In this document: positions 16,542-26,222 of the stretch, piece by piece | How positions within the stretch are numbered: the stretch's first letter is position 1 | How the letters are laid out: each line of letters starts with the position of its first letter | Origin: Piscinibacter defluvii | GTDB lineage: Bacteria > Pseudomonadota > Gammaproteobacteria > Burkholderiales > Burkholderiaceae_C | Length of the DNA: 64,000 nucleotides | Direction: 5' to 3' | Assembly: GCF_004011805.1 (NCBI RefSeq) | Contig: NZ_ML137197.1 | Span: 186,001-250,000 of the forward strand | Translations under genes and position numbers: made by a program | The notes under the pieces: model-generated | The model's database searches: none | Seen by the model: the letters and a program-made list of their open reading frames with translations, nothing else | What the model was told of the DNA's origin: nothing

Positions 16542-18271
16542 TGGCGGCCGGCCCGACGCTGCAATTGCGCGACGCCCCGCCGCGCACCGTGTGGGCGCTC
16601 GAGCAGGCCGGCATCGCGCCGCTGCTGGCGCGCCTGTTCGCGGCGCGCGGCGTGACGAGCCCGGCCGAACTCGACGACGCGCTCACGCAGTTGCTGCCGC
16701 CCGACCGGCTGCACGGCGCCGCGGCCGCCGCCACGCTGCTGGCCGACGCGCTCGAGCACGGCAAGCGCATCTGCATCGTGGCCGACTACGACTGCGACGG
16801 CGCCACCGCCTGTGCCGTCGCGCTGCGCGGGTTGAAGCTGCTCGGCGCCGACCCGGCCACGCTCGGCTACGTGGTGCCCGACCGCGCCGTGCACGGCTAC
16901 GGCCTGACGCCGGCGATCGTCGACCTGGCGCTGCAGCAGCGCCCCGAGGTGCTGGTGACGGTGGACAACGGCATCGCCAGCCTGGCCGGCGTGGCGCATG
17001 CACGCGAGCGCGGCCTCGCGGTGCTGGTGACCGACCACCACCTGCCGGCCCAGGAGGACGGCGCGGTGGTGCTGCCGCCGGCCGACGTGATCGTCAACCC
17101 GAACCAGCCCGGCTGCAGCTTCGCCAGCAAGAACCTGGCGGGCGTGGGCGTGATGTTCTACGTGCTGCTCGCGCTGCGCGCCGAGCTGCGCACACGCGGC
17201 CGCTTCGATGCCGCCGGCCAGCCGCGCCTGGACACGCTGCTGGACCTGCTGGCGCTCGGCACCGTGGCCGACGTGGTGCGGCTGGACGCGAACAACCGCC
17301 GCCTGGTCGCGCAGGGGCTCAAGCGCATCCGCGCCGGGCGTGCGCACGCCGGCGTGGCCGCGCTGTTCACCGCTGCCGGGCGCGACGCGCGGCGCGCCAG
17401 CGCGTTCGACTTCGGCTTCGCGCTCGGCCCGCGCATCAACGCGGCCGGGCGCCTGTCGGACATGACGCTGGGCATCGAATGCCTGCTGACCGACGATCCG
17501 GGCCGCGCCGCCGAGCTGGCGCGCCAGCTCGACACCATCAACCGCGAGCGGCGCGAGGTCGAGGGCGGCATGCGCGAGCAGGCCGAGGCGCTGCTCGAGC
17601 CGCTGATGCCCGACGGCGCACCGCCGCCGGCGCTGGCGCTGTTCGACGCCGGCTTCCACGAGGGCGTGGTCGGCATCGTCGCGGCGCGCGTGAAGGACCG
17701 GCTGCACCGCCCGACCTTCGTGTTCGCGCGCGGGCAGGACGGCGCGCTCAAGGGCTCGGGCCGCTCCATCCCCGGTTTCCACCTGCGCGACGCGCTCGAC
17801 CTGGTCAGCAAGCGCGAACCCGGGCTGCTGCTGCGCTTCGGCGGCCACGCGATGGCGGCCGGCTGCACGCTCGCGCCCGACGGCATCGATCGCTTCGCCC
17901 GCGCGCTGCAGCAGGTGGCCGCCGAGTGGCTCGACCCCGGCACGCTGCAGCGCCGGCTGCTGGTGGACGGCCCGCTGCCGCCCGAGCAGTTCGACGCCGC
18001 CACGGTGCGCGCGCTCGACGCGCAGGTGTGGGGCCAGGCCTTCGAGCCACCGCTGTTCTGCGACACGGTCGAGGTGGTGTCGCAGCGCCTGGTCGGCGAG
18101 CGCCACCTGAAGCTCGGCGTGCGCCACGGCGGCGTGCTGCGCGACGCGATCTGGTTCGGGCGCAGCGAGCCGCTGCCCGCGCGCGTGCGTCTGGCCTACC
18201 GCGTCGCCCTGGACGAGTACAACGGCCGCGAGCGGGTGCAGATGGTGGTCGAGGCAGCGCAGGAGACTTGA
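16541..18271 (+). CDS. recJ: Single-stranded-DNA-specific 5'-3' exonuclease RecJ
   Basis: 576 residues, standard length. DHH-family phosphoesterase motifs are in order: DYDCDGATA near residue 81, VTVDNGIA near 143, VTDHHLPA near 162, and the DHHA1 motif GGHAMAAGC near 434. It degrades single-stranded DNA from 5' ends in RecF-pathway recombination, mismatch repair and base excision repair. The start is fixed by a one-base overlap with the rpfE-like stop (TGATG), and its stop overlaps the next gene in the same way. Confidence 0.97.
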   Translation: MAAGPTLQLRDAPPRTVWALEQAGIAPLLARLFAARGVTSPAELDDALTQLLPPDRLHGAAAAATLLADALEHGKRICIVADYDCDGATACAVALRGLKLLGADPATLGYVVPDRAVHGYGLTPAIVDLALQQRPEVLVTVDNGIASLAGVAHARERGLAVLVTDHHLPAQEDGAVVLPPADVIVNPNQPGCSFASKNLAGVGVMFYVLLALRAELRTRGRFDAAGQPRLDTLLDLLALGTVADVVRLDANNRRLVAQGLKRIRAGRAHAGVAALFTAAGRDARRASAFDFGFALGPRINAAGRLSDMTLGIECLLTDDPGRAAELARQLDTINRERREVEGGMREQAEALLEPLMPDGAPPPALALFDAGFHEGVVGIVAARVKDRLHRPTFVFARGQDGALKGSGRSIPGFHLRDALDLVSKREPGLLLRFGGHAMAAGCTLAPDGIDRFARALQQVAAEWLDPGTLQRRLLVDGPLPPEQFDAATVRALDAQVWGQAFEPPLFCDTVEVVSQRLVGERHLKLGVRHGGVLRDAIWFGRSEPLPARVRLAYRVALDEYNGRERVQMVVEAAQET

Positions 18272-19395
18272 TGGAACGCCCCGACCCTTCGCGCCGCGCG
18301 CTGCTGCTGGCCGCGCTCGCCCCGGCGCTCGTGCCCGCCTCCGCGCGCGCGGCCGCGGCGCCCGAACCGTCCACCTTCGCGCAGGGCCTGGACCGCCCCT
18401 GGGGACTGGCCTTCCTGCCCGACGGCCGGCTGCTCGTGACGCAGAAGGGCGGCGCGCTGGTGATCGTCTCGGCCGACGGGCGCCGCGTGTCGGCCCCGCT
18501 GGCCGGCGTGCCCGCGGTGGCCGACAGCGGTCAGGGCGGCCTGCTCGACGTCGCGCTCGACCCGGACTTCGACACCACGCCCTGGGTCTACCTGAGCTAT
18601 GCCGAGCGCGACGGGCTCACCAGCGGCACCGCGGTGGCGCGCGGCCGGCTGGTCGGCGAGGCGCTGCAGGGCACGACGGTGATCTTCCGCCAGCAGCCCA
18701 AGGTGTTCGGCAGCGGCCACTTCGGGGCGCGCCTGGTGTTCGCGCGCGACAAGACGCTGTTCGTCACGCTGGGCGACCGGCAGAAGGGCGAGCCGGCGCA
18801 GGACCTGGCCAGCCACCTCGGCAAGGTGGTGCGCCTGAACCGCGACGGCAGCGTGCCGGCCGACAACCCGAAGCTGCCCGGCGCACGGCCGGAGATCTGG
18901 AGCTTCGGCCATCGCAACCCGCAGGGCGCCGCGCTGCATCCGCGCACCGGCGAGCTGTGGCTGGTCGAACACGGGCCGCAGGGCGGCGACGAACTGAACA
19001 TCGCCCGCGCCGGCGGCAACCACGGCTGGCCGCTGCGCAGCCAGGGCTGCCCCTACGGCTCGCTCGCCGGCACGGCCTGCCGCATCGGCGGCGGCGTGCA
19101 CGCGCCGGCCTTCGTCGAGCCGCTCGCGACCTGGGTGCCGACCTCGATCGCCCCCAGCGGCCTGGCCTTCTACACCGCCGCGATGTTCCCCGAGTGGCGC
19201 GGCAGCCTGTTCGTGGGCGCGCTGGCCGGCGCGGCGCTATGGCGCCTGACGCTCGACGGCGAGCGCGTGACGGCGCGCGAGGCGCTGTACCGGACGCTGG
19301 GCGAACGCATCCGCGACGTGCGCCAGGGCCCGGACGGCGCCCTGTACCTGCTGACCGACAACCCGAAGGGTCGCATCCTGCGCATCGCACGCTGA
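18271..19395 (+). CDS. Exported PQQ-dependent sugar dehydrogenase-like protein
   Basis: 374 residues. The N-terminus has a twin-arginine-like SRRALLLAALAPALVPASARA signal with likely cleavage near residue 28. The rest is a six-bladed propeller of the GSDH (glucose/sorbosone dehydrogenase) family: GLDRPWGLAFLPDGRLLVTQ, GGLLDVALDPDF, LGDRQKG, SFGHRNPQGAALHP, and EHGPQGGDELN, the last two being PQQ/active-site stretches. It resembles periplasmic aldose sugar dehydrogenases (Asd/YliI). Its start overlaps recJ by one base although the function is unrelated, so this is probably just tight packing. Substrate unknown. Confidence 0.9.
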   Translation: MERPDPSRRALLLAALAPALVPASARAAAAPEPSTFAQGLDRPWGLAFLPDGRLLVTQKGGALVIVSADGRRVSAPLAGVPAVADSGQGGLLDVALDPDFDTTPWVYLSYAERDGLTSGTAVARGRLVGEALQGTTVIFRQQPKVFGSGHFGARLVFARDKTLFVTLGDRQKGEPAQDLASHLGKVVRLNRDGSVPADNPKLPGARPEIWSFGHRNPQGAALHPRTGELWLVEHGPQGGDELNIARAGGNHGWPLRSQGCPYGSLAGTACRIGGGVHAPAFVEPLATWVPTSIAPSGLAFYTAAMFPEWRGSLFVGALAGAALWRLTLDGERVTAREALYRTLGERIRDVRQGPDGALYLLTDNPKGRILRIAR

Positions 19396-19421
19396 GCGGC
19401 GTGCCTCCCTACAATGTTTCG

Positions 19422-20291
19422 GTGACGCCCAGCCCATGGATGAACGCCGATCTGCACTGCCATTCGAACGTCTCCGACGGCACCCTGACCCCGGAGGCGC
19501 TGGCGGCGCGGGCCAAGGCGAACGGCGTCGAGCTCTGGGCACTGACCGACCACGACGAGATCCGCGGCCAGCAGCGTGCCCTGGCGGCCGCACGTGAGCT
19601 CGGCCTGCCCTACCTGACCGGCACCGAGATCTCGGTCAGCTTCATCGACGTGACGGTGCACATCGTCGGCCTGGGTTTCGACCCCGCCGACGCGGCGCTC
19701 GCCGCCGGCCTGGCGGCCACCCGCGGCGGGCGGCGCGAGCGCGCGCTCGAGATGGCCACGAGCCTGGCGCAGGTCGGCATCCACGGCGCCTTCGAGGGCG
19801 CGCTGAAGTTCGTCGGCAACCCGGACCTGATCTCGCGCACCCACTTCGCGCGCCACCTCGTCGAGGCCGGCGTGTGCAGCGACACCTCCGAGGTGTTCCG
19901 CCGCTTCCTCACCGAGGGCAAGCCGGGTTACGTGCCGCACCGCTGGGCGCGCCTGGGCGACGCGGTGCGCTGGATCACCGCCGCCGGCGGCGTGGCCGTG
20001 ATCGCCCACCCGGCGCGCTACCGCTTCAGCGCCAACGAGGAACACGCGCTCTTCACCGAGTTCATCGGCCACGGCGGGCGCGGCGTCGAGGTGGTCACCG
20101 GCAGCCACAGCGCCGCCGAGGCGGTACGCTACGCCGGCGTCGCGCTCGAATACGGCCTGCTCGCCTCGCGCGGCAGCGATTTCCACGGCCCGGGCGAGAG
20201 CCACACCGACCTGGGCGCGCTGCCCGAGCTGCCCGGCACGCTGACGCCGGTCTGGGAGGCGTTGCAGCACCGCGTCGTGCACCCACAATGA
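19422..20291 (+). CDS. PHP-domain phosphoesterase (RNase AM / TrpH/YciV type)
   Basis: 289 residues from the GTG at 19422, or 283 from the ATG at 19440. GTG is preferred because TACAAT ends exactly 6 bases before it. PHP metal motifs are present: DLHCHSNVSDG, LTDHDE, GTEISVSF, VIAHPARYR near residue 200, and the late RGSDFHG. E. coli YciV (RNase AM) is a 5'-3' exoribonuclease that removes short 5' ends from small RNAs and matures rRNA; this is the closest type. An E. coli-like yciV-yciO association is kept here with an EamA gene between them. Function is inferred from family. Confidence 0.88.
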   Translation: MTPSPWMNADLHCHSNVSDGTLTPEALAARAKANGVELWALTDHDEIRGQQRALAAARELGLPYLTGTEISVSFIDVTVHIVGLGFDPADAALAAGLAATRGGRRERALEMATSLAQVGIHGAFEGALKFVGNPDLISRTHFARHLVEAGVCSDTSEVFRRFLTEGKPGYVPHRWARLGDAVRWITAAGGVAVIAHPARYRFSANEEHALFTEFIGHGGRGVEVVTGSHSAAEAVRYAGVALEYGLLASRGSDFHGPGESHTDLGALPELPGTLTPVWEALQHRVVHPQ

Positions 20292-21238
20292 GCGTGGCGG
20301 CCGTGCCGCACCCGGCGCTGGGCATCGCGCTGGTGGTCGCCATGACCGCCTGCTTCGCGACCATGGACAGCACGGTCAAGTACCTGGGCGCGTTCGTGCC
20401 CGTGCTGGTGATCCTGTGGGCGCGCTACAGCGTGCAGGCGGCCTCGATGGGGCTGTGGCTGGCGCGCGCACGGCGCCGCGCCGGCGGGCCGGGCTTCCGC
20501 TCGGCGCACCCGCGCTTCCAGCTCGCGCGCGGTGCGTTGCTGCTGACCAGCTCGCTGTTCAGCTTCTTCGGCCTGCAGCACCTGCCGGTGGCCGAGTTCA
20601 CCGCCATCAACATGCTCACGCCGGTGGCCGTCACGCTGATGGCCGGCTGGTTCCTGCACGAGCGCGTGTCGCGCGTGCGCTGGGCGCTGGTGATCGGCGG
20701 GCTGGCCGGCGCGCTGATCATGATCCGCCCGGGCAGCGGGCTGTTCGGCTGGGCCGTGCTGCTGCCGCTGGCCGGCATGGCCAGCTACGCCTGCTTCCAG
20801 GTGCTGACCAGCAAGCTGGCCGGCCTGGAGAACCCGTTCACCACGCATTTCTACACCGGGCTGACCGGCTCGCTGGCGCTGTCGGCGCTGCTCGCGGCCA
20901 GCAGCGTGGAGCTGGCGCCGACCCTGCGCGACGCGGCGCCGCAGCACCTGGCGCTGCTGCTGCTGATCGGCACGCTCGGCACCTCGGGCCACCTGATGCT
21001 GGTGCTGGCCTTCCGGCTCGCGCCGACGGCCACGCTGATGCCCTTCATGTACGCCCAGCTCGGCATGGCGGTGATCGTCGGCTGGCTGGTGTTCCGCCAG
21101 GCGCCGGACTTCTGGGGCTGGGTCGGCATGGCGGTGATCGCCGCCTGCGGCGCGGCCAGCGCCTGGCTGAACATGCGCGAGGCGGCACAGCGACAGCAGG
21201 CGCTGTCGGCGGTGTCGGTAGACTCGATCGTCGATTGA
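20288..21238 (+). CDS. EamA/DMT-family transporter
   Basis: 316 residues with about ten hydrophobic segments in two repeated halves, the EamA (drug/metabolite transporter) layout. The first half carries ACFATMDSTVKYLGAF and the conserved end LPVAEFTAINMLTPVAVTLMAGWFL; the second half ends in AQLGMAVIVGWLVFRQAPDFWGWVGMAVI. It is an inner-membrane exporter or exchanger of small metabolites, substrate unknown. The start ATG overlaps the stop of the PHP gene (ATGA), and yciO begins 7 bases after its end, so all three are probably co-translated. Confidence 0.9.
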   Translation: MSVAAVPHPALGIALVVAMTACFATMDSTVKYLGAFVPVLVILWARYSVQAASMGLWLARARRRAGGPGFRSAHPRFQLARGALLLTSSLFSFFGLQHLPVAEFTAINMLTPVAVTLMAGWFLHERVSRVRWALVIGGLAGALIMIRPGSGLFGWAVLLPLAGMASYACFQVLTSKLAGLENPFTTHFYTGLTGSLALSALLAASSVELAPTLRDAAPQHLALLLLIGTLGTSGHLMLVLAFRLAPTATLMPFMYAQLGMAVIVGWLVFRQAPDFWGWVGMAVIAACGAASAWLNMREAAQRQQALSAVSVDSIVD

Positions 21239-21245
21239 GCGCGCC

Positions 21246-21875
21246 ATGTCGCAATACTTCGAAGTCCACCCCGACAACCCGCAGCCGCGGCTGCTGAAGC
21301 AGGCCGTGCAGATCCTGCACGCCGGCGGCATCGCGGCGATCCCGACCGACTCGAGCTACGCCCTGGTGTGCCACCTCGACGACAAGGCCGCGGCCGAGAA
21401 CCTGCGCCGCATCCGCCAGGTGGACGACAAGCACCACCTGACGCTGCTGTGCCGCGACCTGAGCGAACTGGCCAGCTACGCCCGCGTGGACAACCGCCAG
21501 TACCGGCTGCTCAAGCTGGGCACGCCGGGGCCGTTCACCTTCATCCTCGAGGCCACCAAGGAAGTGCCGCGGCGCGTCTCGCACCCCTCGCGCCGCACCA
21601 TCGGCCTGCGCGTGCCCGACCACAGGGTGACGCAGGCGCTGCTCGAGCAGCTCGGCGCGCCGCTGCTGGCCACCACGCTGATCGCCCCGGGCGAGCGCGA
21701 GCCGATGAACGAGCCGCAGGAGATCCGCGCGCGCTTCCAGAAGCTGCTGCAGGCGGTGGTGGACGCCGGCGCCTGCCCGATGCAGCCGACCACGGTGGTC
21801 GACCTCTCCGGCCCCGAGCCGGTGCTGGTGCGCCAGGGGCGCGGCGACGCGACGCGGCTCGGCCTGGAGGGCTGA
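21246..21875 (+). CDS. yciO: L-threonylcarbamoyladenylate synthase-like protein YciO/Sua5 family
   Basis: 209 residues. It begins with the fold typical of YrdC/Sua5/YciO: GGIAAIPTDSSYALVC near residues 28-43, KHHLTLLCRDLSELASYA, GPFTFILEATKEVPRR, and RTIGLRVPDH. This fits the YciO branch rather than TsaC: no C-terminal Sua5 extension, and the tRNA-modification role is uncertain. It is the last gene of the PHP-EamA-yciO unit. Its stop is 4 bases from the end of the convergent oxidoreductase gene. Confidence 0.9.
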   Translation: MSQYFEVHPDNPQPRLLKQAVQILHAGGIAAIPTDSSYALVCHLDDKAAAENLRRIRQVDDKHHLTLLCRDLSELASYARVDNRQYRLLKLGTPGPFTFILEATKEVPRRVSHPSRRTIGLRVPDHRVTQALLEQLGAPLLATTLIAPGEREPMNEPQEIRARFQKLLQAVVDAGACPMQPTTVVDLSGPEPVLVRQGRGDATRLGLEG

Positions 21876-21878
21876 ACC

Positions 21879-23408
21879 TCAGCCGGCCAGGCGCGCGAGC
21901 AGCGGGCGCTCCAGCGCGGCCGCGGCCATCAGCCCGCCCATCAGCGCGCCGACGATGCCCGGGCTGCTCACGTCCTGCCCGGCCAGCAGCAGACCCGGCA
22001 GCAGCGTGCGCACGCGCAGGGCGGGCGTGCCGAGCCGCTCGGCGCTCATCTCGATGCCGTAGAGCGCACCGTCGGGCGAGCGCAGCAGGTGTTGCTGCGT
22101 CGCCGGCGTGGCCAGCTCGTGGAAGCGGACCAGGGGCGCGAGCGCCGGGAAGTGGCGCTCGAACTGGGCCAGCAGGCGCGCCTCGATGCGGGCCTTGAGC
22201 GCCTTGTAGGCGGCGTCGCGCGTGGCGTCCGCGCCGGCGCCGAGCCAGGGCGCGAACGGCGCGGCATCGCACAGCGCGAGCAGCTCGCCGCACGGCGCCG
22301 CGTGCGCGGCCGGGTCCTTCAGCGACGGGAAGGAGACAAACAGCAGCGGCGCATCCTCGTCGGCTGGCCGGCGCCAGACGGGGCCCACGTCCTCCTGCCC
22401 GGCCAGCCAGACGTTGGCGCTGCCCGCCCCGGCCGCGGCGATGTCGCCCTCGAAGCCGAGGTAGAGCGACAGGCCGGCCAGCCCCGGCCGCAGCGCGCGC
22501 AGCGTGGCCTGCCAGGCCGGGGCGACGCTGTCGTCCAGGCAGGCCACGGTGTTGGCCACGCCCATCGCCGAGATCACCTGGCGGGCCGATGCCCGGTGCC
22601 GCTCGTGGCCGTCGTCGAACTCGACGCCGGCTGCACGGCCGTTCTCGACCAGGATGCGCGTCACCCGCTGCCCGGTGCGCACTGCGCCGCCGGCCGACTC
22701 GATCACCGGCTGCAGCGCCTGCACGAAGCTGTCCGGCCCGCCGACAGGATAGAAGGCGCCGGCGTCGTAGGAGTGCAGCACCAGCGCGTGCTCGACCAGC
22801 GGCGCATCGGCCGGCGGCGCGCCATGGTCGCCCCAGCGCGCGGCGAGCACGGCGCGCAGGCGCGGGTCGCGCAGCGGCTGCAGCGACTCGGCCAGCGTCA
22901 GGTGCAGGTCACGGTCGAAGGCCGCGCCACGCCACCAGCGCAGGCCCCAGGCCAGCGGCGCAGGCAGGGCGCGCAGCATGAACATCGTGGTGGCGCTGCG
23001 CTGCAGCGCGTCGCAGCGCATGAACCAGGCGTCGATTGCCGCGGCCTCGTCGGGGAAGCGCGCGCGCAGGTCGGCCTGGAACGCGGCCCGGGGGTGGCGG
23101 ATGCCGAACTCGAAGCCGGGCAGCCGCACGATGTCGTAGGGGTTGGCCAGCGGCGCGAAGCGCAGTCGGCCGCCGCTCAGCCAGTCGAGCAGGCGCCCGG
23201 CCTGGCGCTCCGGGCCGCTGCCGGGGCCGACGCCACCCAGGTAGTGCACGCCGGTGGCGAAGCGCCACGCGCCGCGCCGGAAGGTCTGCGTCAGCCCGCC
23301 GGCCCGGTGGTGCTGCTCCAGCACCAGCACGCGCTGGCCGGCATGGGCCAGCGCCGCGGCGGCCCCGAGGCCGCCGATGCCCGAACCGATGACGATGGTG
23401 TCCCACAT
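21879..23408 (-). CDS. FAD-dependent CrtI/retinol-saturase-like oxidoreductase
   Basis: 509 residues. The N-terminal dinucleotide-binding loop GSGIGGLGAAAALAHAG and the following EQHHRAGGLTQTF are hallmarks of the phytoene desaturase, carotenoid isomerase (CrtISO) and retinol saturase family. A C-terminal FAD motif lies in PGLLLAGQDVSSPGIVGALMGG. It would oxidise, reduce or isomerise a polyene or hydrophobic substrate. No carotenoid genes are adjacent, although dxs and ispA lie 1-4 kb away, and the intervening folE2 shares its direction. Substrate unknown. Confidence 0.87.
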   Translation of the reverse strand: MWDTIVIGSGIGGLGAAAALAHAGQRVLVLEQHHRAGGLTQTFRRGAWRFATGVHYLGGVGPGSGPERQAGRLLDWLSGGRLRFAPLANPYDIVRLPGFEFGIRHPRAAFQADLRARFPDEAAAIDAWFMRCDALQRSATTMFMLRALPAPLAWGLRWWRGAAFDRDLHLTLAESLQPLRDPRLRAVLAARWGDHGAPPADAPLVEHALVLHSYDAGAFYPVGGPDSFVQALQPVIESAGGAVRTGQRVTRILVENGRAAGVEFDDGHERHRASARQVISAMGVANTVACLDDSVAPAWQATLRALRPGLAGLSLYLGFEGDIAAAGAGSANVWLAGQEDVGPVWRRPADEDAPLLFVSFPSLKDPAAHAAPCGELLALCDAAPFAPWLGAGADATRDAAYKALKARIEARLLAQFERHFPALAPLVRFHELATPATQQHLLRSPDGALYGIEMSAERLGTPALRVRTLLPGLLLAGQDVSSPGIVGALMGGLMAAAALERPLLARLAG

Positions 23409-23467
23409 GGCCGCCGTTCCCAGCGGCCCACCTTAGGCAGCGCGCGCTGCGCCGCCGTTGCGCGGGC

Positions 23468-24259
23468 TCAAGACCGCTCGATGCGGGCGACGGCGCTGTG
23501 GGCGTGGATGGACTCGAAGTTCTCGACGTCGACCAGGTAGCGGCCCACGCGCGCGTCGGCGTTCAGGCGCAGCGCGACGTCGCGCACCAGGTCCTCGACG
23601 AACTTCGGGTTCTCGTAGGCGCGCTCGGTGACCCACTTCTCGTCGCTGCGCTTGAGCATCGGCCAGATCTCGCTGGAGGCCGAGTCCTCGGCGAAGCGCA
23701 CCAGCTCGGCCCAGGGGATGTCGGCCAGCAGCTCGACGCGGATCGTCACGTGCGAACGCTGGTTGTGCGCGCCGTAGTCGGAGATCTCCTTCGAGCAGGG
23801 ACACAGCGACTTGACCGGCACCACCGCCTCGGCCCAGACGGCGACCTCGCCGTCCTTCGCCTCGGCGATCCAGCGGCCCTGGTACTCGAGCAGGCTCTCG
23901 ACGCCCGAGACCGGCGCGCGCTTGCGCAGGAAGAAGGGGAAGCTCGCCTCGACGCGGCCGGTGCTCGCGTGCAGGCGCTCGAGCATCGCGCGGGTCCGGG
24001 CGCGCAGTTCGGCGGCGTCGACCGGCTTGTCGAGCGACTCCAGCCAGGCGACGAAGCGCGACATGTGCGTGCCCTTCTGCTCGGCCGGCAGCGCGACGTC
24101 CAGGTCCCAGGACGCGATGGTCGCCAGCTCGGCCCGGCCGATGCGCAGCTGCAGCGGGTAGCGCACCCCGCGCACGCCGACGCGCTGGATGGCGATGTGG
24201 CGCTCGTCGCGGGCACTCTGCGTGTCCGGGATGTGCAGCGCGTCCTTGAGATTGCTCAT
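23468..24259 (-). CDS. folE2: GTP cyclohydrolase I type 2 (FolE2)
   Basis: 263 residues, normal for the FolE2 (COG1469) family. It opens with MSNLKDALHIPDTQSARDE and holds the family stretches GTHMSRFVAWLE, VPVKSLCPCSKEISDYGAHNQRSH, and ENPKFVEDLVRDVALRL. The Cys and His residues in LCPCSKEIS and NQRSH correspond to the active-site region. It converts GTP to 7,8-dihydroneopterin triphosphate for folate or queuosine precursors without the strict zinc need of FolE. In other bacteria folE2 is often Zur-regulated; no Zur box was recognised here. It ends 60 bases before the oxidoreductase start. Confidence 0.95.
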   Translation of the reverse strand: MSNLKDALHIPDTQSARDERHIAIQRVGVRGVRYPLQLRIGRAELATIASWDLDVALPAEQKGTHMSRFVAWLESLDKPVDAAELRARTRAMLERLHASTGRVEASFPFFLRKRAPVSGVESLLEYQGRWIAEAKDGEVAVWAEAVVPVKSLCPCSKEISDYGAHNQRSHVTIRVELLADIPWAELVRFAEDSASSEIWPMLKRSDEKWVTERAYENPKFVEDLVRDVALRLNADARVGRYLVDVENFESIHAHSAVARIERS

Positions 24260-24303
24260 GGCTCAAGCATGCCAGCAAACGGCCGGGTCGGCCGCCGCAA
24301 GGA

Positions 24304-24322
24304 CTTGAAGCCGCCCTTCAAG
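24304..24322 (-). terminator. Hairpin after dxs
   Basis: CTTGAAG and CTTCAAG form a 7-bp stem around a 5-base loop just beyond the dxs stop on the minus strand, followed by TCCTT. It sits in the short gap between dxs and folE2 and could end the xseB-ispA-dxs transcript. The U tract is poor. Confidence 0.4.
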
Positions 24323-24327
24323 CGGCC

Positions 24328-26220
24328 TCAATGGTTGACCGCCCGCACCAGCGCCGGACGGGCGCCGAAGCGCTTGACCACCGCCTGCTCGATGCCCGCG
24401 GCGTCGAGCCCGCACAGCGCCAGCAGCTTGGCCGGGTCGCCATGCTCGATGAAGCGGTCGGGCAGGCCCAGCGTCAGCACCGGCACCGTGAGGCCGGCCT
24501 CGGCCAGCGCCTCGAGCACCGCGCTGCCGGCACCGCCGGGCAGGCAGCCCTCCTCGAGCGTGACCAGCGCCTCGTGGCTGCGCGCCAGCTCGGCCACCAG
24601 CGCGGCGTCGAGCGGCTTGGCGAAGCGCATGTTGGCCACCGTCGCGTCGAGCTTCTCGGCCGCCTCCAGCGCCGGGTAGAGCAAGGTGCCGAAGGCCAGG
24701 ATCGCGATGCGCGAGCCGCGCCGCCGCACCTCGCCGCGGCCCCAGGGAATGGCCTGCATCTGGGCGCGCTGCTCGGTGCCCGCGCCGCTGCCGCGCGGAT
24801 AGCGCACGCACACCGGGTGGTCGCGCCCGAAGGCGGTGAAGAGCGCCTGGCGGCATTCGTCCTCGTCGGCCGGCGTCAACATCCCCATGTTCGGGATGCA
24901 GCGCACGTAGGCGATGTCGTAGGCGCCGGCGTGCGTCGCGCCGTCGGCGCCGACCAGTCCGGCGCGGTCGAGCGCGAACACCACCGGCAGGTTCTGCAGC
25001 GCCACGTCGTGGATCAACTGGTCGTAGGCGCGCTGCAGGAAGGTGGAGTAGATCGCCACCACCGGCTTCAGGCCCTCGCAGGCCAGGCCCGCGGCGAAGG
25101 TCACCGCATGCTGCTCGGCGATGCCGACGTCGAAGTAGCGCTCCGGGAAGCGCTTGTGGAACTCGACCATGCCCGAGCCCTCGCGCATCGCCGGCGTGAT
25201 GCCGACGAGGCGCCCGTCCTTCTCGGCCATGTCGCACAGCCACTGGCCGAACACCTGCGTGAAGCTGGTCTTGGGCGGCGTGGCCGGCTTCTGGATGCCC
25301 TGCGCCGGGTCGAACGGCGTCGGGCCGTGGTACTTCACCGGGTCGGCCTCGGCGAGCTTGTAGCCATAGCCCTTCTTCGTGACCACGTGCAGGAACTGCG
25401 CGCCGGGCTTGTCGCGCAGGTTCTCGAGCGTCGGGATCAGCGCGTCGAGGTCGTGGCCGTCGATCGGGCCGACGTAGTTGAAGCCGAACTCCTCGAAGAT
25501 CGTGCCGGGCACCACCATGCCCTTGGCATGCTCCTCGAAGCGGCGCGCCAGCTCGAACAGCGGCGGCGCGTTCTTCAGCACCTGCTTGGCGCCCTCGCGC
25601 GCGGCGGCGTAGAACTTGCCGCTCATCAGCCGCGCCAGGTACTTGTTCAGCGCGCCCACCGGCGGGCTGATCGACATGTCGTTGTCGTTCAGGATCACCA
25701 GCAGGTTCGGCACGTGGCCCACGTGCGGCATGCCGGCGTTGTTGAGCGCCTCGAAGGCCATGCCGGCGGTCATCGCACCGTCGCCGATGATCGCCACCGC
25801 GTGGCGCTTCTCGCCCTTCTGGTGCGCCGCCAGCGCCATGCCGAGCGCGGCCGAGATCGAGGTGGACGAGTGCGCGGTGCCGAAGGTGTCGTAGTCGCTC
25901 TCGTCGCGACGCGGGAAGCCGCTGATGCCGCCGAGCTGGCGCAAGGTGCCCATGCGCTCGCGCCGGCCGGTCAGCACCTTGTGCGGGTAGGTCTGGTGGC
26001 CGACGTCCCACACCAGGCGGTCGTGCGGCGTGTTGAAGACGCGGTGCAGCGCGATCGTCAGCTCGACCGTGCCGAGGTTGGAGGACAGGTGGCCGCCGGT
26101 CTTGGAGACGCTCTGCAGCACGAAGTCGCGCAGTTCGTCGGCCACCTGCTTGAGCTCGGCCCGCGACAGCCGGCGCAGGTCGGCGGGGCTGTCGATGGTG
26201 TTCAGCAGCGCATGGTTCAT
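24328..26220 (-). CDS. dxs: 1-deoxy-D-xylulose-5-phosphate synthase
   Basis: 630 residues, standard length. The N-terminus reads [20 protein letters not shown]. Thiamine-diphosphate motifs are intact: [10 protein letters not shown] near residue 78 and [18 protein letters not shown] near 150, then the transketolase pyrimidine-binding domain ([16 protein letters not shown] near 370) and the C-terminal domain. It condenses pyruvate and glyceraldehyde-3-phosphate to DXP, the first step of the MEP isoprenoid route. The start is 2 bases after the ispA stop, so both are one operon and feed the same pathway. Confidence 0.98.
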   Translation of the reverse strand: MNHALLNTIDSPADLRRLSRAELKQVADELRDFVLQSVSKTGGHLSSNLGTVELTIALHRVFNTPHDRLVWDVGHQTYPHKVLTGRRERMGTLRQLGGISGFPRRDESDYDTFGTAHSSTSISAALGMALAAHQKGEKRHAVAIIGDGAMTAGMAFEALNNAGMPHVGHVPNLLVILNDNDMSISPPVGALNKYLARLMSGKFYAAAREGAKQVLKNAPPLFELARRFEEHAKGMVVPGTIFEEFGFNYVGPIDGHDLDALIPTLENLRDKPGAQFLHVVTKKGYGYKLAEADPVKYHGPTPFDPAQGIQKPATPPKTSFTQVFGQWLCDMAEKDGRLVGITPAMREGSGMVEFHKRFPERYFDVGIAEQHAVTFAAGLACEGLKPVVAIYSTFLQRAYDQLIHDVALQNLPVVFALDRAGLVGADGATHAGAYDIAYVRCIPNMGMLTPADEDECRQALFTAFGRDHPVCVRYPRGSGAGTEQRAQMQAIPWGRGEVRRRGSRIAILAFGTLLYPALEAAEKLDATVANMRFAKPLDAALVAELARSHEALVTLEEGCLPGGAGSAVLEALAEAGLTVPVLTLGLPDRFIEHGDPAKLLALCGLDAAGIEQAVVKRFGARPALVRAVNH

Positions 26221-26222
26221 GG

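Noticed and set aside
15356-18127. 923-codon frame antisense to rpfE-like and recJ
   Set aside because: It lies opposite two genes with intact catalytic motifs and shows no domain of its own.
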